Shown here in pieces: positions 20,209-29,605 of a DNA stretch of 64,000 bases. Each line of letters opens with the position of its first letter. The stretch's first letter is position 1. A model generated the notes under the pieces. That model saw only the letters and a program-made list of their open reading frames with translations, was not told where the DNA came from and searched no databases. Origin of the DNA: DATAGF01 sp963813355 (GTDB lineage Bacteria > Actinomycetota > Thermoleophilia > Miltoncostaeales > Miltoncostaeaceae); contig CAWEYS010000016.1 in NCBI GenBank assembly GCA_963813355.1, forward strand, positions 186,001 through 250,000, written 5' to 3'. A program made the position numbers and the translations under genes.

Positions 20209-21265
20209 CAGGCCTCCAGCAGCGGGGACGAGGGCGCTGCGCAGGCCGGGGACGATGGCCTCCGGCCGCAGCTCGCGCGTGGCGCCGCGCCGCGGCGGCC
20301 GCCAGCGCCGGCGCGGGTCTCCTGCGACGAGACCACCTCGTGCAGGGCCTCGGCGGCCAGCGGCAGCACGTCCGGGCTCGTCGACCAGCAGGCCCGCGCC
20401 GCCGAGCGTCTCCGGGACGGCGGCCGCGCGGCGGGCGACCACCGGCACGCCGCGCGCCAGCGCCTCGACCAGGGGCGCGCAGAACCCCTCGTGCTCGGAC
20501 ATGCACAGGTAGGCGTCGGCCCGCGCGTAGACGCCGTCGCGCTCGGCGTCGGAGATCCGGCCGGCGAAGCGCACCCCTCCGACGCCGATCCGGCCGACCA
20601 GGTCCTCGAGCGCCCCGCCGGTAGCCCTCGAAGCCGCCGTCGCTGCCGACCAGCGTGAGCGTGGCGCCGGGCGCGCGGTGACGGCGGTAGAGGGCGAAGG
20701 CCCGCACGACGTCGTCGATGCGCTTGTTCGGCACGATCCGCCCCACCGAGACGACCGAGGGCGGCGAGCCGGCCGGGCGCGCCGGGGCGGGCAGCGGCGG
20801 GACGTCCAGGATCAGCGGCACCACCCGCGCCTCGCCGACGCCCGCCTGCCGCAGCTCGAGCGCGTTGAAGCCGGAGTCGGCCACGAGGGCCGCGGCGCGG
20901 CCGCGCAGGCGCGGCAGCTCGGCGCGGGCCCGGTCGCACGCGTCGGCGAGGCCGGGGTTGTAGGCGCGGATCAGCGATCCCGGCGTCACGTTGTGGTAGC
21001 AGACGCCGAGGGGCGCGCCCGACGACAGGGCGGCCTCGACCGCCCGGCTCCACACCGAGTAGTGGAGGACGAGGGCGTCGGCGCCGTCGAGGTCGCCGCC
21101 GCGCGCGCCCAGGCGCCGGACCGCCCCCTCGAGCTCGGGGTGGACGTGCTCGGCGACGATCTCGCCGTCGGCGCCCCAGCCGCGCAGGATGCCCTGCCAG
21201 GCCAGGGCCTGCCCGGTGACGGCGTCGCCGGGGGCGGCGGCCGCGATGAGCTGGTGCACCCGCAT
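20208..21265 (-). CDS. GT4-family glycosyltransferase
   Basis: Begins MRVHQLIAAAAPGDAVTGQA at ATG 21265. Contains VLHYSVWSRAVEAAL, YHNVTPGSLIRAYNPGLADA, VSVGRIVPNKRIDDVVRAFA (the start of the C-terminal nucleotide-binding lobe) and ADAYLCMSEHEGFCAPLVEA, whose E-x-GF-x3-L-x-E is the GT4 donor-site signature. About 350 residues. Shifts near 20290, 20385 and 20620. This type of protein occurs in surface-polysaccharide clusters with Wzm/Wzt; the sugar it adds is not known. Confidence 0.8.
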
Positions 21266-22431
21266 CAGGCCGCGAGCCGCTCGGCCACCGCCGCCAGGCG
21301 CTCCCACACCGCCGGCCACCCGTACTCCTCGAGGGCGTACGCGCGCCCCCGCGCGCCCATGCGCTCGCGCTCGCCGGGGTCGTCCAGCAGCCGGCCCGCC
21401 GCGGCGCGGAACTCGTCGTAGGAGCCGAACGTCATGCCGCCGCCCGACCGGGCCACGTGGTCGCTCATCACCTCCGAGCCGGAGGCCACGATCGCCGGCG
21501 TGCCCTCCAGCCAGGCCTCCATCAGCACGATCGACAGGCTCTCCATCTCGGAGGGGTTCACGAGCGCGGTCGCGCCGGCGTAGACGGCGCGCTTCTCCTC
21601 CTCGGAGACGTAGCCCGAGCTCGACCACGTGGCCGCGCGCCGACGCCGGCGCCCGGTAGCCGCCGCGGCCCATCAGGACGAGCGCGGGCCCGTCCGGGCG
21701 CTCGCCCGCGCAGGCGCACCACGTGGTCCACGGCGACCGGCACGCGCTTGCCCTCCTCCAGGCGCCCGGCGTAGACGAGGTAGGGGCCGAGGTCCCGCAG
21801 CGGCCGCGGGCGGCGGCGGCGGCGGGCCCGCGGGGGGGTCGAAGCCCATCCCCACCACGCCGCCGTCCCTCACCGGGGCGATGCGCCGGGCCAGCCGCTC
21901 CTCGGCGGGGGCGTTGAAGAGGCCCCCGCGCACGGCGCCCATCACGCGCCGCGACGGTGGTCAGGCGGGCGTAGGGCTCGTCGTGCAGGCAGGGCAGCAG
22001 CGCGCTGCGCTCGGGCGCCGCCTGCGCCCCCCAGAGCGTCGTGCCGAACAGGTAGGGCGACAGCACGCGGAGGTCGTGGCCGGTCTCGTCCTCGAGGAAC
22101 TCCTGCATCCCGGGCGACCAGACGCTGTTGGCGAGCCACTCGAGCTCGTCGGCGTAGCCGGCCCGGCCGGAGAGGATCGCCGGCGTGCAGCGCCTCGTAG
22201 CGCCGCCCGTCGCGGGGGCCGACCGGGAAGCGGTGCACCGCGACCCCGTCCTCGACGGCGGTGCCCTCGGGCAGCTCGTCGGCCCACGTCACGTGGTCGC
22301 GGGCGCAGGTCGTGGCGACCTCGGCGCTCCAGCCCTCGGCCGCGCAGCGCGTCGGCGAGCGCCCGCACCAGGGTCTCGGCGCCCCCCGCGATCCCGCGCC
22401 CGTAGCGCGGCACCACCCACAGGATCCGCAT
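21265..22431 (-). CDS. GT4-family glycosyltransferase
   Basis: Begins MRILWVVPRYGRGIAGGAET at ATG 22431, followed by DETGHDLRVLSPYLFGTTLW and LLPCLHDEPYARLTTVA. The donor site reads MESLSIVLMEAWLEGTPAIV with E-x7-E spacing, then ARSGGGMTFGSYDEFRAAAG. About 385 residues with shifts near 22340, 22185, 21950, 21710 and 21620. It shares the LHDEP..R and RSGGG motifs with the genes at 18989-20208 and 41046-42221, so these three form one paralogous set. Stop and next start overlap as TGATG. Confidence 0.78.
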
Positions 22432-22436
22432 GCCCG

Positions 22437-23634
22437 CTAGCGGCGCGCCAGGACGGCGTAGTCCTGCCAGCCGTAGATGACGCCGTTGAGCTGCTCGGCC
22501 AGCCGGTCGACGTGCCGCGCCAGCGGCTCGTCCCCGGGTGCCGGCACGCGGGAGGCGCTCGGGGTCGGGGACCGGCGACAGGCGCAGGATCTCGACCTCC
22601 GAGAAGCCGGCGCTCTCGCAGAGGAAGGCCAGCGTCTCGGGGTGGACCGGCCGCAGGTGGGTGGGGTCGCGGTGGAAGTTGATCGAGCCGGCGACCAGCG
22701 ACTCCGGGTTGGGGGTCTCGACGATCAGGATCCCGCCCTCGGCGAGGGCGTCGGCCGCCGCCCCGACCAGCCGCGCGACCACCCCCGGCGGCAGGTGCTC
22801 CACGAGGTGGCTGGCGACGATGGCGTCCACCTCGCCCGCGGCGAGGCCCTCGACGTGGGCGACCGCGTCCTCGCGGCGCACCTCGAGGCCCTTCTCCTCG
22901 ACCAGGTCGACGAAGTCCGGCTCGGTGTCAACGCCGTAGGCCGCCACCCCGGCGTCGCGCATCAGCTCCAGCAGCTCGCCCCGCCCGCACCCGAGGTCGA
23001 CGGCCCTGCGGCGGCCCTCCAGGTGGCGCCGGTAGACCTCCTGCCGCTCGCGCACGGTCTCCTCGGCGCCCCGGAAGCGGGCCTCGAACGCCAGGTAGTC
23101 GACGCCCTGGTCGCTGGGGGCCGGCGCCGGCGCGGCGGCCGCCGCGGCCGCCGGAGCGGCCGGCGCAGGGGCCGCGGCGCCGCTCCAGCCGGGCCAGGCG
23201 CGGGCCCGACCTGCAGGCGCCCGAGCTGCTCCTCGAGCCCGTCGATCCGCGCCGGCGAGCGCCGCGACGTCGGCGGCGACGCGCTCGCGCGCCGCGGCCT
23301 CGGCGGCCGCCGCCTGCTCCGCCCAGGCGCGCGCGTCGCGCGCCGCGCCCTCGGCCGCGGCGATGCCGGCGTCGGCCTGGCGGGCCAGGTCGTCGAAGAC
23401 GTGGACCAGCAGGCGGATCAGGACCTTCTTGACCGCCGTCAGCGGCTTCCCCACCAGCGGCTTGGTCGAGTACGCCAGCTCGGGCCGGAAGCGGACGCGC
23501 GCCTCGGGGGCCGGCGCGCGCAGCGCGACCCCGCTCAGGTCGTCGCCGTAGAGGCCCTCGGCCTTCGCCCGGGCGACCCGCCCGCGCAGGTCCTCCACCA
23601 GCGCCTCGACGTCGATGACCGGCGGCTCAGCCAT
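22437..23634 (-). CDS. Coiled-coil/SAM methyltransferase coupled to Wzm/Wzt (possible chain terminator)
   Basis: Starts ATG 23634, overlapping the Wzt stop by 8 bases. Residues about 1-75 include a positively charged ELAYSTKPLVGKPLTAVKKV segment; about 75-130 are Ala/Glu/Arg-rich with coiled-coil character. Then an Ala/Pro linker, and a C-terminal methyltransferase with AVDLGCGRGELLELMRDAGV, GVDTEPDFVDLV, VDAIVASHLVEHLPPGVV and GGILIVETPNPES. About 398 residues. In O-antigen export by Wzm/Wzt, WbdD-type enzymes methylate the glycan end and use a coiled coil as a ruler; gene order suggests a like role. That role is inference. Shifts near 23195-23260 and 22545. Confidence 0.7.
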
Positions 23635-24881
23635 CGACCGTGATCCGGGTCCGGGCGCCGCTCGGCTCCTCGCTCACCGACCAGCGGCCGTCGAACCGCA
23701 CCAGGCCGACCCCGCCGCTCTTGGCGAAGACCGACAGCTCGAAGCGCCGGTCGATCCAGTGGTAGACCTCGCTCTCGTCGGCCGAGGTCACGGCCACCGT
23801 GAGCAGGAAGCGCCCCTCGTGCAGCGGGAGGCGGTCGATGGCGAAGCTCGCGGTGCCCCGGCCCTCCACCGACTCGACCGGGTAGGTGTCGCGGCGGGTG
23901 TTCGTGCCGTAGCAGAGGGTCCCGTCGACGGCGCGGATCTCGACGCCGAAGAGGGGCGTCGCGACCCGCTCGCGGGCCACGGAAGTCGACCTCGATCGTC
24001 AGCGGCCCGTCGCTCTCGAACCGGTCCGTCGGCCCCTCGGGTCCGACGGTGCGCACGGCGGCGATGGCGACCGTGCGGGTGCCCCACTCGTCCGACGCCT
24101 CGGGCCGCGGCCCGCGTCGACCGACGGGACGGCCTCGCGCACCAGCGCCCGCCGGTAGGTGGCCAGGACGTCGCCGGGGCGGCCCTCGGCCATCAGCTCG
24201 CCGTGCTCGAGCAGGACGGCGCGGTCGCAGACCCGTTCCACCGCCTCGGCGTCGTGCGAGACGAACACCACGGTGCCCGCCGCCGCGGCGGTACTCGAAG
24301 ATCCGCCCCAGGCACTTGCGCTGGAAGGCCTCGTCGCCGACGGCCAGCACCTCGTCCAGCAGGAGCACGTCCGAGTCGACGTGCGAGGCCACGGCGAAGC
24401 CGAGGCGGGTGTACATGCCCGACGAGTAGGTCCGCACGGGGTTGTCGATGAAGGCCTCCAGCTCCGAGAAGGCGATGATCGCCTCCATCCGCTCGTCGAC
24501 CTCGCGGCGCGAGAGCCCCTGGATGGCGCCGTTCATGTAGACGTTCTCCCGCCCGGTGAAGTCGGGGTGGAAGCCCGCGCCCAGCTCCAGCATCGAGGCG
24601 ATCCGGCCGCCGACCTCCACCCGCCCCTCGTGCGGGGGGATGATCCCGGCCAGCAGCTTGAGCAGGGTGCTCTTGCCGGAGCCGTTCTCGCCGACGATGC
24701 CGAGCGCCTCGCCGGGCTCGACGGCCACGCTCACGTCGCGCAGGGCCCACAGCTCGGTGTAGCGGCCCCGCCGCCCGCGCATCAGGGCCTCCTTCAGGGT
24801 GGCGTTGCGCTCGTGGAAGATCCGGAAGCGCCGCGACACCCCCCTCGCCCGGACCTCGCCGGGCCGCGCGGGGCCGCTCAG
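23627..24881 (-). CDS. wzt: ABC transporter ATP-binding protein for polysaccharide export, with C-terminal glycan-binding domain
   Basis: Walker A GENGSGKSTLLKLLAG near residue 65, the ABC signature YSSGMYTRLGFA, Walker B DVLLLDEVLAVGDEAF and the H-loop VFVSHDAEAVE are all present. After residue about 265 comes an extra beta-rich domain ending ...SVSEEPSGARTRITVDG, like the substrate-binding domain of Wzt in methyl-capped O-antigen export. About 415 residues, with shifts near 23980, 24115 and 24285. The conserved N-terminus (RARGVSRRFRIFHERNATLK) begins before any GTG/ATG; the only fitting start is CTG 24881 in a CTGA overlap with wzm. GTG 24839 would remove the first strand. Confidence 0.85.
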
Positions 24882-25670
24882 AGCTCCACCGCCATCTCGG
24901 GCTCCAGGCGCCGGAACGTGAGGACGCCGACGACCGCGAAGACGACCGTGGCGACGCCCGACGTAGACCAGCCCGGCGGCCGAGGGCCAGTCGCCGAAGA
25001 ACGCGACGTCGTGCACCGCCTCGACCAGCGGCGTCAGCGGGTTCCCGTAGCGCAGCACCTCGATCGCCCAGTCGTTCTCGGACACGTTGGCCGGGAGCTG
25101 GTCGAGCGAGTAGAAGATCGGCGTCAGGAAGAACCAGGGCAGCAGCAGGGCGGTCAGGATGTGCTGGACGTCGCGGAAGTAGACGTTCAGCGCCGCCAGC
25201 GCGAGCGCCATCCCGGCCGTCATCACGATCAGGCAGACCACGAGGACCGGCAGCAGGATCATCGTCTGGCGCGTGTCGGGCTGGAGCGCGAGGTTCACCG
25301 GCACCAGCACGGCCAGCATCACCGCGAAGGTCACCAGGTGGCTCATGGTGGTCGCGAGGGGGACGATCGACCGCTCGAAGGCCACCTTCTTGACCAGGTT
25401 GGCGTTGGCGACCAGGCTGGCGGCGCCCGCCTCGAGCCCCGCGGCGAAGAAGACCCAGACCGTCAGCCCGGTCAGCAGGAAGGCCGGGTAATGGTCGAAG
25501 GGCACGGCGGTGAAGATCACCGAGAACACCAGCGTGTAGGCGCCCAGCATCACCAGCGGGGTCACCAGCGACCACACGATCCCGAGCGCCGACCCCTTGT
25601 ACCGCGCCCGGACCTCTCTCCGCAGCATGCTGGTGAACAGCTCGCGCTGCTGGATGACCCCCGCGATCAC
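24878..25670 (-). CDS. wzm: ABC-2 type polysaccharide export permease
   Basis: About 263 residues with six membrane spans. It has the typical start FTSMLRREVRARYKGSALGIVW, then LVTPLVMLGAYTLVFSVIFT, YPAFLLTGLTVWVFFAAGLE, LLPVLVVCLIVMTAGMALAL, the NVYFRDVQHILTALLLPWFF gate region and a C-terminus reading FRRLEPEMAVEL. Wzm and Wzt form the inner-membrane exporter for lipid-linked glycan. The GTG start at 25670 lies 6 bases after a TAGATT box. One frameshift near 24960. It heads the minus-strand operon of export, capping and glycosyltransferase genes. Confidence 0.88.
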
Positions 25671-25676
25671 GGGCTG

Positions 25677-25712
25677 AATCTAGCCGATGCCGGCGGACCT
25701 CCCGTGTACCGT
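25677..25712. promoter_or_regulatory. Back-to-back leaderless promoters between wzm and rfbC
   Basis: On the minus strand TAGATT (25682-25677) is 6 bases before the wzm GTG. On the plus strand TACCGT (25707-25712) is 6 bases before the rfbC GTG at 25719. The whole intergenic region is 48 bases and there is no room for a 5' leader on either side. No -35 boxes are recognisable. Confidence 0.6.
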
Positions 25713-25718
25713 GGGGCG

Positions 25719-26303
25719 GTGGCGCCACTCGCGACGAGCCTGCCCGGGATGGTGGTGATCGAGCCGGAGGTGCACCGCGACGGCCGCGGGTTCTTCGCCG
25801 AGACCTACCGCGCCGAGCGGCTTGCCGAGCTGGGCATCGGGGACCTCTGGGTGCAGGACAACCACTCGCGCTCGACCCGCGGGGTGCTGCGCGGGATGCA
25901 CCTCTCGCTCGGCGCCGGACAGGCCAAGCTCGTGCGCTGCGCCCGCGGGGCGATCCTCGACGTGGCGGTCGACGTCCGGCGGGGCTCGCCGACCTACGGC
26001 CGCTGGGACGCGGTGCGCCTCGACGACGTCGGCCTGCGCGCGGTCTATCTCCCGGTCGGCTTCGCGCACGGCTTCGTGGTCGTCAGCGACGTGGCCGACG
26101 TGGTCTACAAGTGCTCGGCCTACTACGACGCCGAGCTCGAGCGGAGCTTCGCCTGGGACGACCCGGACGTCGGCATCCGCTGGCCCGAGCTCGACGTCGA
26201 GCTGTCCGAGCGCGACGCCGCCGCTCCGCGCCTGCGCGAGATCGCCCACGAGATCCCCTTCGCCTACGACCGCTCCAGGACGGCCTCGCAGAGCCGGATG
26301 TAG
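25719..26303 (+). CDS. rfbC: dTDP-4-dehydrorhamnose 3,5-epimerase
   Basis: 194 residues, intact. Cupin fold: PEVHRDGRGFFAETYRAERL near the start, WVQDNHSRSTRGVLRGMHLS with the catalytic His, VRCARGAILDVAVDVRRGSP, then LPVGFAHGFVVVSDVADVVY and a Tyr-rich KCSAYYDAELERSF, all standard for RmlC. It converts dTDP-4-keto-6-deoxyglucose to the L-rhamnose precursor. No rfbA, rfbB or rfbD is in the window. GTG 25719 is chosen for the TACCGT box 6 bases upstream. Its last 40 bases overlap the convergent DUF1972 glycosyltransferase. Confidence 0.92.
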   Translation: MAPLATSLPGMVVIEPEVHRDGRGFFAETYRAERLAELGIGDLWVQDNHSRSTRGVLRGMHLSLGAGQAKLVRCARGAILDVAVDVRRGSPTYGRWDAVRLDDVGLRAVYLPVGFAHGFVVVSDVADVVYKCSAYYDAELERSFAWDDPDVGIRWPELDVELSERDAAAPRLREIAHEIPFAYDRSRTASQSRM

Positions 26304-27367
26304 GCGTCCGCGCAGGCGTCCCAGGAGTAGCGCTCGCGCGCGCGGGCGGCGGCCCGGCGCCCCAGCTCGGCGCGCCGGTCGGGGTCGGCGATCAGGGCGC
26401 CGAGGGCCTCGGCCAGCGCCTCGGATCCGCCCGCCAGCGGGAAGACGGCCGCCGCGTCGCCGACGACCTCGACGTTGGGCGGGTGGTCGCTCACCAGCAG
26501 CGCCGCGCCCGCCGCCATGCCCTCGACGATCACGGGGTGGGTGCCGCCGACCTCGGTGGGCGCGCACATGACGCCGCAGCGGTGGACCAGCTCGGCGTAG
26601 CCCTCGCCGAAGACGTATCCGGGGAAGCGCACGTCCGGCCCGGCGGCCCCGCGCAGGCCGGCGATGTACTCCTCGGCGTAGGGCGCGTCGCCCACCACCA
26701 CCAGCGGCCAGTCCGGGGCGAGCCGGCGGTGCGCCTCCACCAGCAGGTGGGCGTTGTTCTCCGGCACCAGCCGGCCCACGAAGAGGACGTAGCGCCCGGG
26801 CTCCACGCCCAGCCGCTCGCACCACCCCGCGTCGCCGGGGTCCGGGAGCTCGGCGCCGTACGGGATCCAGGGGATCCGCCGCCCCGTGCGGCGCTCGTAG
26901 GCGTCGGCGACGGCCTCGGAGTCGGTGACCGCCAGCGTGGCGGCGCCGGGAGCGACCCGCTCGGCCAGGCGCAGGTAGGCGCGCGCCGGGCCCGACCACT
27001 TGGCCCGCTCCGAGTCGAGCCCGTCGATCTGGAGGACGGCCGGGATCCCGGCGAGGCGCGCGAGCGGCACGGCCGGGGCGTTGCCGGCGATGAAGTAGAT
27101 GGCCACGTCCGGGCGCTCGCGCACGGCCAGGTGGGCCGTGCTGACGAGCGTGTGGGCCAGCGTGTCCAGGTGCTTGCTCCGCACGGTGGGCAGGTGCACC
27201 AGGCGCGCGCCGGCGTGGGCCGGGCGGCCGTCGGTCATGTGGGTGCGGCAGTAGACCGTCACCTCGTGGCCGCGGGCGGTGAAGCGCTCGGCCAGGCGCT
27301 CCACGGCGGTCTCGAACCCGCTGTAGGCGGCCGGGATGCCGCGGGTCCCCACCATCGCGATCCTCAC
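26264..27367 (-). CDS. DUF1972 / GT4 glycosyltransferase (rhamnosyltransferase-like)
   Basis: 367 residues, intact, GTG start in a GTGA overlap. The first 170 residues match DUF1972: IAMVGTRGIPAAYSGFETAV, HEVTVYCRTHM, HLPTVRSKHLDTLAHTLVST and IYFIAGNAPAVPLARLAGIP. The GT4 lobe has VLFVGRLVPENNAHLLVEAH and CAPTEVGGTHPVIVEGMAAG. Characterised DUF1972 proteins add rhamnose to lipid-linked saccharides, which agrees with the rfbC gene alongside. Last of a three-gene GT operon; its 3' end overlaps rfbC. Confidence 0.85.
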   Translation of the reverse strand: MRIAMVGTRGIPAAYSGFETAVERLAERFTARGHEVTVYCRTHMTDGRPAHAGARLVHLPTVRSKHLDTLAHTLVSTAHLAVRERPDVAIYFIAGNAPAVPLARLAGIPAVLQIDGLDSERAKWSGPARAYLRLAERVAPGAATLAVTDSEAVADAYERRTGRRIPWIPYGAELPDPGDAGWCERLGVEPGRYVLFVGRLVPENNAHLLVEAHRRLAPDWPLVVVGDAPYAEEYIAGLRGAAGPDVRFPGYVFGEGYAELVHRCGVMCAPTEVGGTHPVIVEGMAAGAALLVSDHPPNVEVVGDAAAVFPLAGGSEALAEALGALIADPDRRAELGRRAAARARERYSWDACADAYIRLCEAVLERS

Positions 27368-28431
27368 GCGGCCTCCCGCACGGCCGACCACGCGGCGCGC
27401 CCCATGCCCTCCTGCGTGTAGCGCGCCGCCCGCAGCGGGCCGGCCTCGCGCAGCCGCGCCGCGACGTCCGGTTCGAGGGCGCGCCGCAGGCCGTCGGCGA
27501 TCCCCCGCGGGCTCGGCTCCACCAGGATCGCGGCGTCGCCGGCCACCTCGGGGATCGCCCCCCGGGCGCTGGCCACGACCGGACAGCCGCAGGCCATCGC
27601 CTCGAGCACGGGCAGCCCGAAGCCCTCGTAGTGCGACGGGTAGCACGTCGCCGCCGCGGCGCGGTAGAGGTCGGCCAGCTCCTCGTCGGTCACGTGCCCG
27701 AGCCAGCGCCCGCCCGCCTCGCGCGCGATCCTGCCCCCGTTCGGTCCCGGCTTGCCCACCAGGGCGAGCGTCGGCCGCCCGGCGCCCATCTCCCTGATCG
27801 CGGCGCCCAGCGCGCCGAGGTTCTTGCGCGGGCCGAGGTCGCCGACGGCCAGGACGTAGCCCTCGATGCCGAAGCGCGCCCGCACGCGCTCGGCGGCGCC
27901 CGCGCCCGGCGTGAAGCACGGCGCCGCGTAGGGGCTCACCACCCTCACGCGCTCCGGGTCGAGGCGCAGCGCCTGGGCCACGTCGCCGCGGGCCGTCTCC
28001 GAGAGCGCCAGCACGAGCCGGGCCTTGCGGGCCGAGCGCGGCACCAGCCCGCGCAGCACGCTCCGCGCCCGCACGCCGAGCCACTCCGGGTTCGTCATGA
28101 ACGTCGCGTCGTGCACCGCCAGCAGGATCGGGCACGGCGACCAGCCGGGGCAGACGTACGTGAAGACGGCCGCGTCCGCCCCGAGGTCGGCCAGCGCGCG
28201 CGGCGCCGCGCGGGCCAGGCGCGGCACGTCGGCCTCGGGGACGCCGATCGTCCGCCCGAACCCGTTCACGGCGCGCGCGCCCTCGGGCGTCGCCACCAGC
28301 GACGCCACCTCGTCCCCCGGCTCCGCGGTCGCCGCCATCGCCGCCACCAGCGCCGTCGCGTAGCGGCCGTTGCCGGCGTCGCCGGCGGCGCTCTGGCCGA
28401 GCATGTGGCAGTCGACCGCCGCGAGGGTCAC
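27364..28431 (-). CDS. GT4-family glycosyltransferase
   Basis: 355 residues, intact, GTG in a GTGA overlap. VDCHMLGQSAAGDAGNGRYA at the start, LLAVHDATFMTNPEWLGVRA, LALSETARGDVAQALRLDPE, then the GT4 lobe VLAVGDLGPRKNLGALGAAI and CYPSHYEGFGLPVLEAMACG with the E-x7-E donor site. Related to the next gene upstream in overall plan. Acceptor and donor unknown. Middle gene of the operon 29525-26264. Confidence 0.87.
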   Translation of the reverse strand: MTLAAVDCHMLGQSAAGDAGNGRYATALVAAMAATAEPGDEVASLVATPEGARAVNGFGRTIGVPEADVPRLARAAPRALADLGADAAVFTYVCPGWSPCPILLAVHDATFMTNPEWLGVRARSVLRGLVPRSARKARLVLALSETARGDVAQALRLDPERVRVVSPYAAPCFTPGAGAAERVRARFGIEGYVLAVGDLGPRKNLGALGAAIREMGAGRPTLALVGKPGPNGGRIAREAGGRWLGHVTDEELADLYRAAAATCYPSHYEGFGLPVLEAMACGCPVVASARGAIPEVAGDAAILVEPSPRGIADGLRRALEPDVAARLREAGPLRAARYTQEGMGRAAWSAVREAA

Positions 28432-29525
28432 CCGCCCGCCTCCCGGTAGGCGTCGAGCAGCCCCCCGGCCGTGCGCTCCCAGGTGAACGACGCGGCCCGC
28501 TCCCGCCCGGCGCGGCCGCGCTCGGCGCGCTCGGCGGGGCTCGCCGCGGCGGCCGCCGAGATCGCGTCCGCCCAGGCGCCGGGATCGCCGGGCGGCAGGT
28601 AGGTCGCCGCGTCGCCGCCCACCTCCCGCAGGGCCGGGGTGTCGGACGCGAGGGCGGGCACTCCGGCGGCCATCGCCTCGAGCACGGGCAGCCCGAACCC
28701 CTCCTTGCGCGAGGGCACGAGCACCGCGACGGCGCCCGACCGCACGGCCGCGAGGCGCCCCTCGGTGAGCAGCCCGAGCCACTCCACGCGGTCGTCGGCG
28801 CCCACGCGCGCCGCGTGCCCGCGCAGCCGCTGGGCGCGGCGCGCCGACCACGGGCCGGCCATGGCGAGGCGCACGCCGGGCGCCGCCCGCGCGATGGCCT
28901 CGACCGCCGTGGCGGCGTTCTTGTGGGGCTCGATCGCCCCCGAGTAGAGGACGTAGGGGCCCTCGAGCGGCCCGCCCTCGGGCGCGGCCGGCGCGGGCAC
29001 GCCCCACGGCACCACGCGCAGCCGGGCCGGGTCGACGCGCGCGATGCGGGCGACGTCGAACGCCGTCTCGGCCGACGGCGTCAGCACCAGCCGCGCCTGG
29101 CGCAGGCGCCGCAGGAAGCGCCGGTACGCGAGGGCCTGGCCCGCCCGGCCGGGGCCCGCGAGGTACTCGCTCGCGAAGCAGGCCGGGATGAGGTCGTGGC
29201 AGGTCACCACCGTGCGGCCGGCCGGGACCAGGGCGGGCTGGACCGCGTGGAAGACGCCGCCCGCCGCCAGCCGCCGCGCGGCGCGCTCGCCGACCGCCGC
29301 CGGCCAGGGGTCGGGGAGGCGGTGCAGGGGCCAGCGCGGCCACGCCACCCGGCGGATCGCGAAGCCCGCCGGCGCCCGCTGGCCGCGGCGCACCAGGAGC
29401 GCGGGGCGCTCGTCCGCCGGCCGCGCCGCCAGGGCGTCGATCATCCCCCGGACGGCGGTGCCGATGCCCCGGGCCGCGTGTCCGTCCGACAGCGGCGTCG
29501 CGTCGAGCAGGGCCGGGGCGGGCAT
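28428..29525 (-). CDS. GT4-family glycosyltransferase
   Basis: 365 residues from ATG 29525. Begins LLDATPLSDGHAARGIGTAV, a pattern of mannosyltransferase-like GT4 proteins; VVTCHDLIPACFASEYLAGP, VLTPSAETAFDVARIARVDP, VLYSGAIEPHKNAATAVEAI and LVPSRKEGFGLPVLEAMAAG with the E-x7-E site follow. First gene of a three-gene operon. A TAGGCT box (29541-29536) is 10 bases before the ATG. Divergent from the methyltransferase at 29606. Confidence 0.86.
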   Translation of the reverse strand: MPAPALLDATPLSDGHAARGIGTAVRGMIDALAARPADERPALLVRRGQRAPAGFAIRRVAWPRWPLHRLPDPWPAAVGERAARRLAAGGVFHAVQPALVPAGRTVVTCHDLIPACFASEYLAGPGRAGQALAYRRFLRRLRQARLVLTPSAETAFDVARIARVDPARLRVVPWGVPAPAAPEGGPLEGPYVLYSGAIEPHKNAATAVEAIARAAPGVRLAMAGPWSARRAQRLRGHAARVGADDRVEWLGLLTEGRLAAVRSGAVAVLVPSRKEGFGLPVLEAMAAGVPALASDTPALREVGGDAATYLPPGDPGAWADAISAAAAASPAERAERGRAGRERAASFTWERTAGGLLDAYREAGG

Positions 29526-29605
29526 CCGACCGGGAAGCCTACTCCGTCGCTCCGCACGGCCGTAGACTCGCCTCGCCCTGCCCGCGTTCCACGCCACCGC
29601 CCTCG

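Noticed and set aside
17047..20574. A continuous 1175-codon open frame on the minus strand
   Set aside because: It strings together pieces of two glycosyltransferases and a membrane protein, and the conserved motifs hop between frames. At this GC content long open frames arise by chance and from frameshifts.
12600..20600. Reading the broken genes as a block of pseudogenes left by degradation
   Set aside because: Frames keep family motifs at normal spacing once single bases are removed, with no internal deletions or clustered stop codons expected of old pseudogenes.
29563..29568. TAGACT as a leaderless promoter for the methyltransferase at 29606
   Set aside because: No ATG, GTG or TTG lies at the 5-10 base distance; if it is a promoter the message has a leader of about 30 bases.
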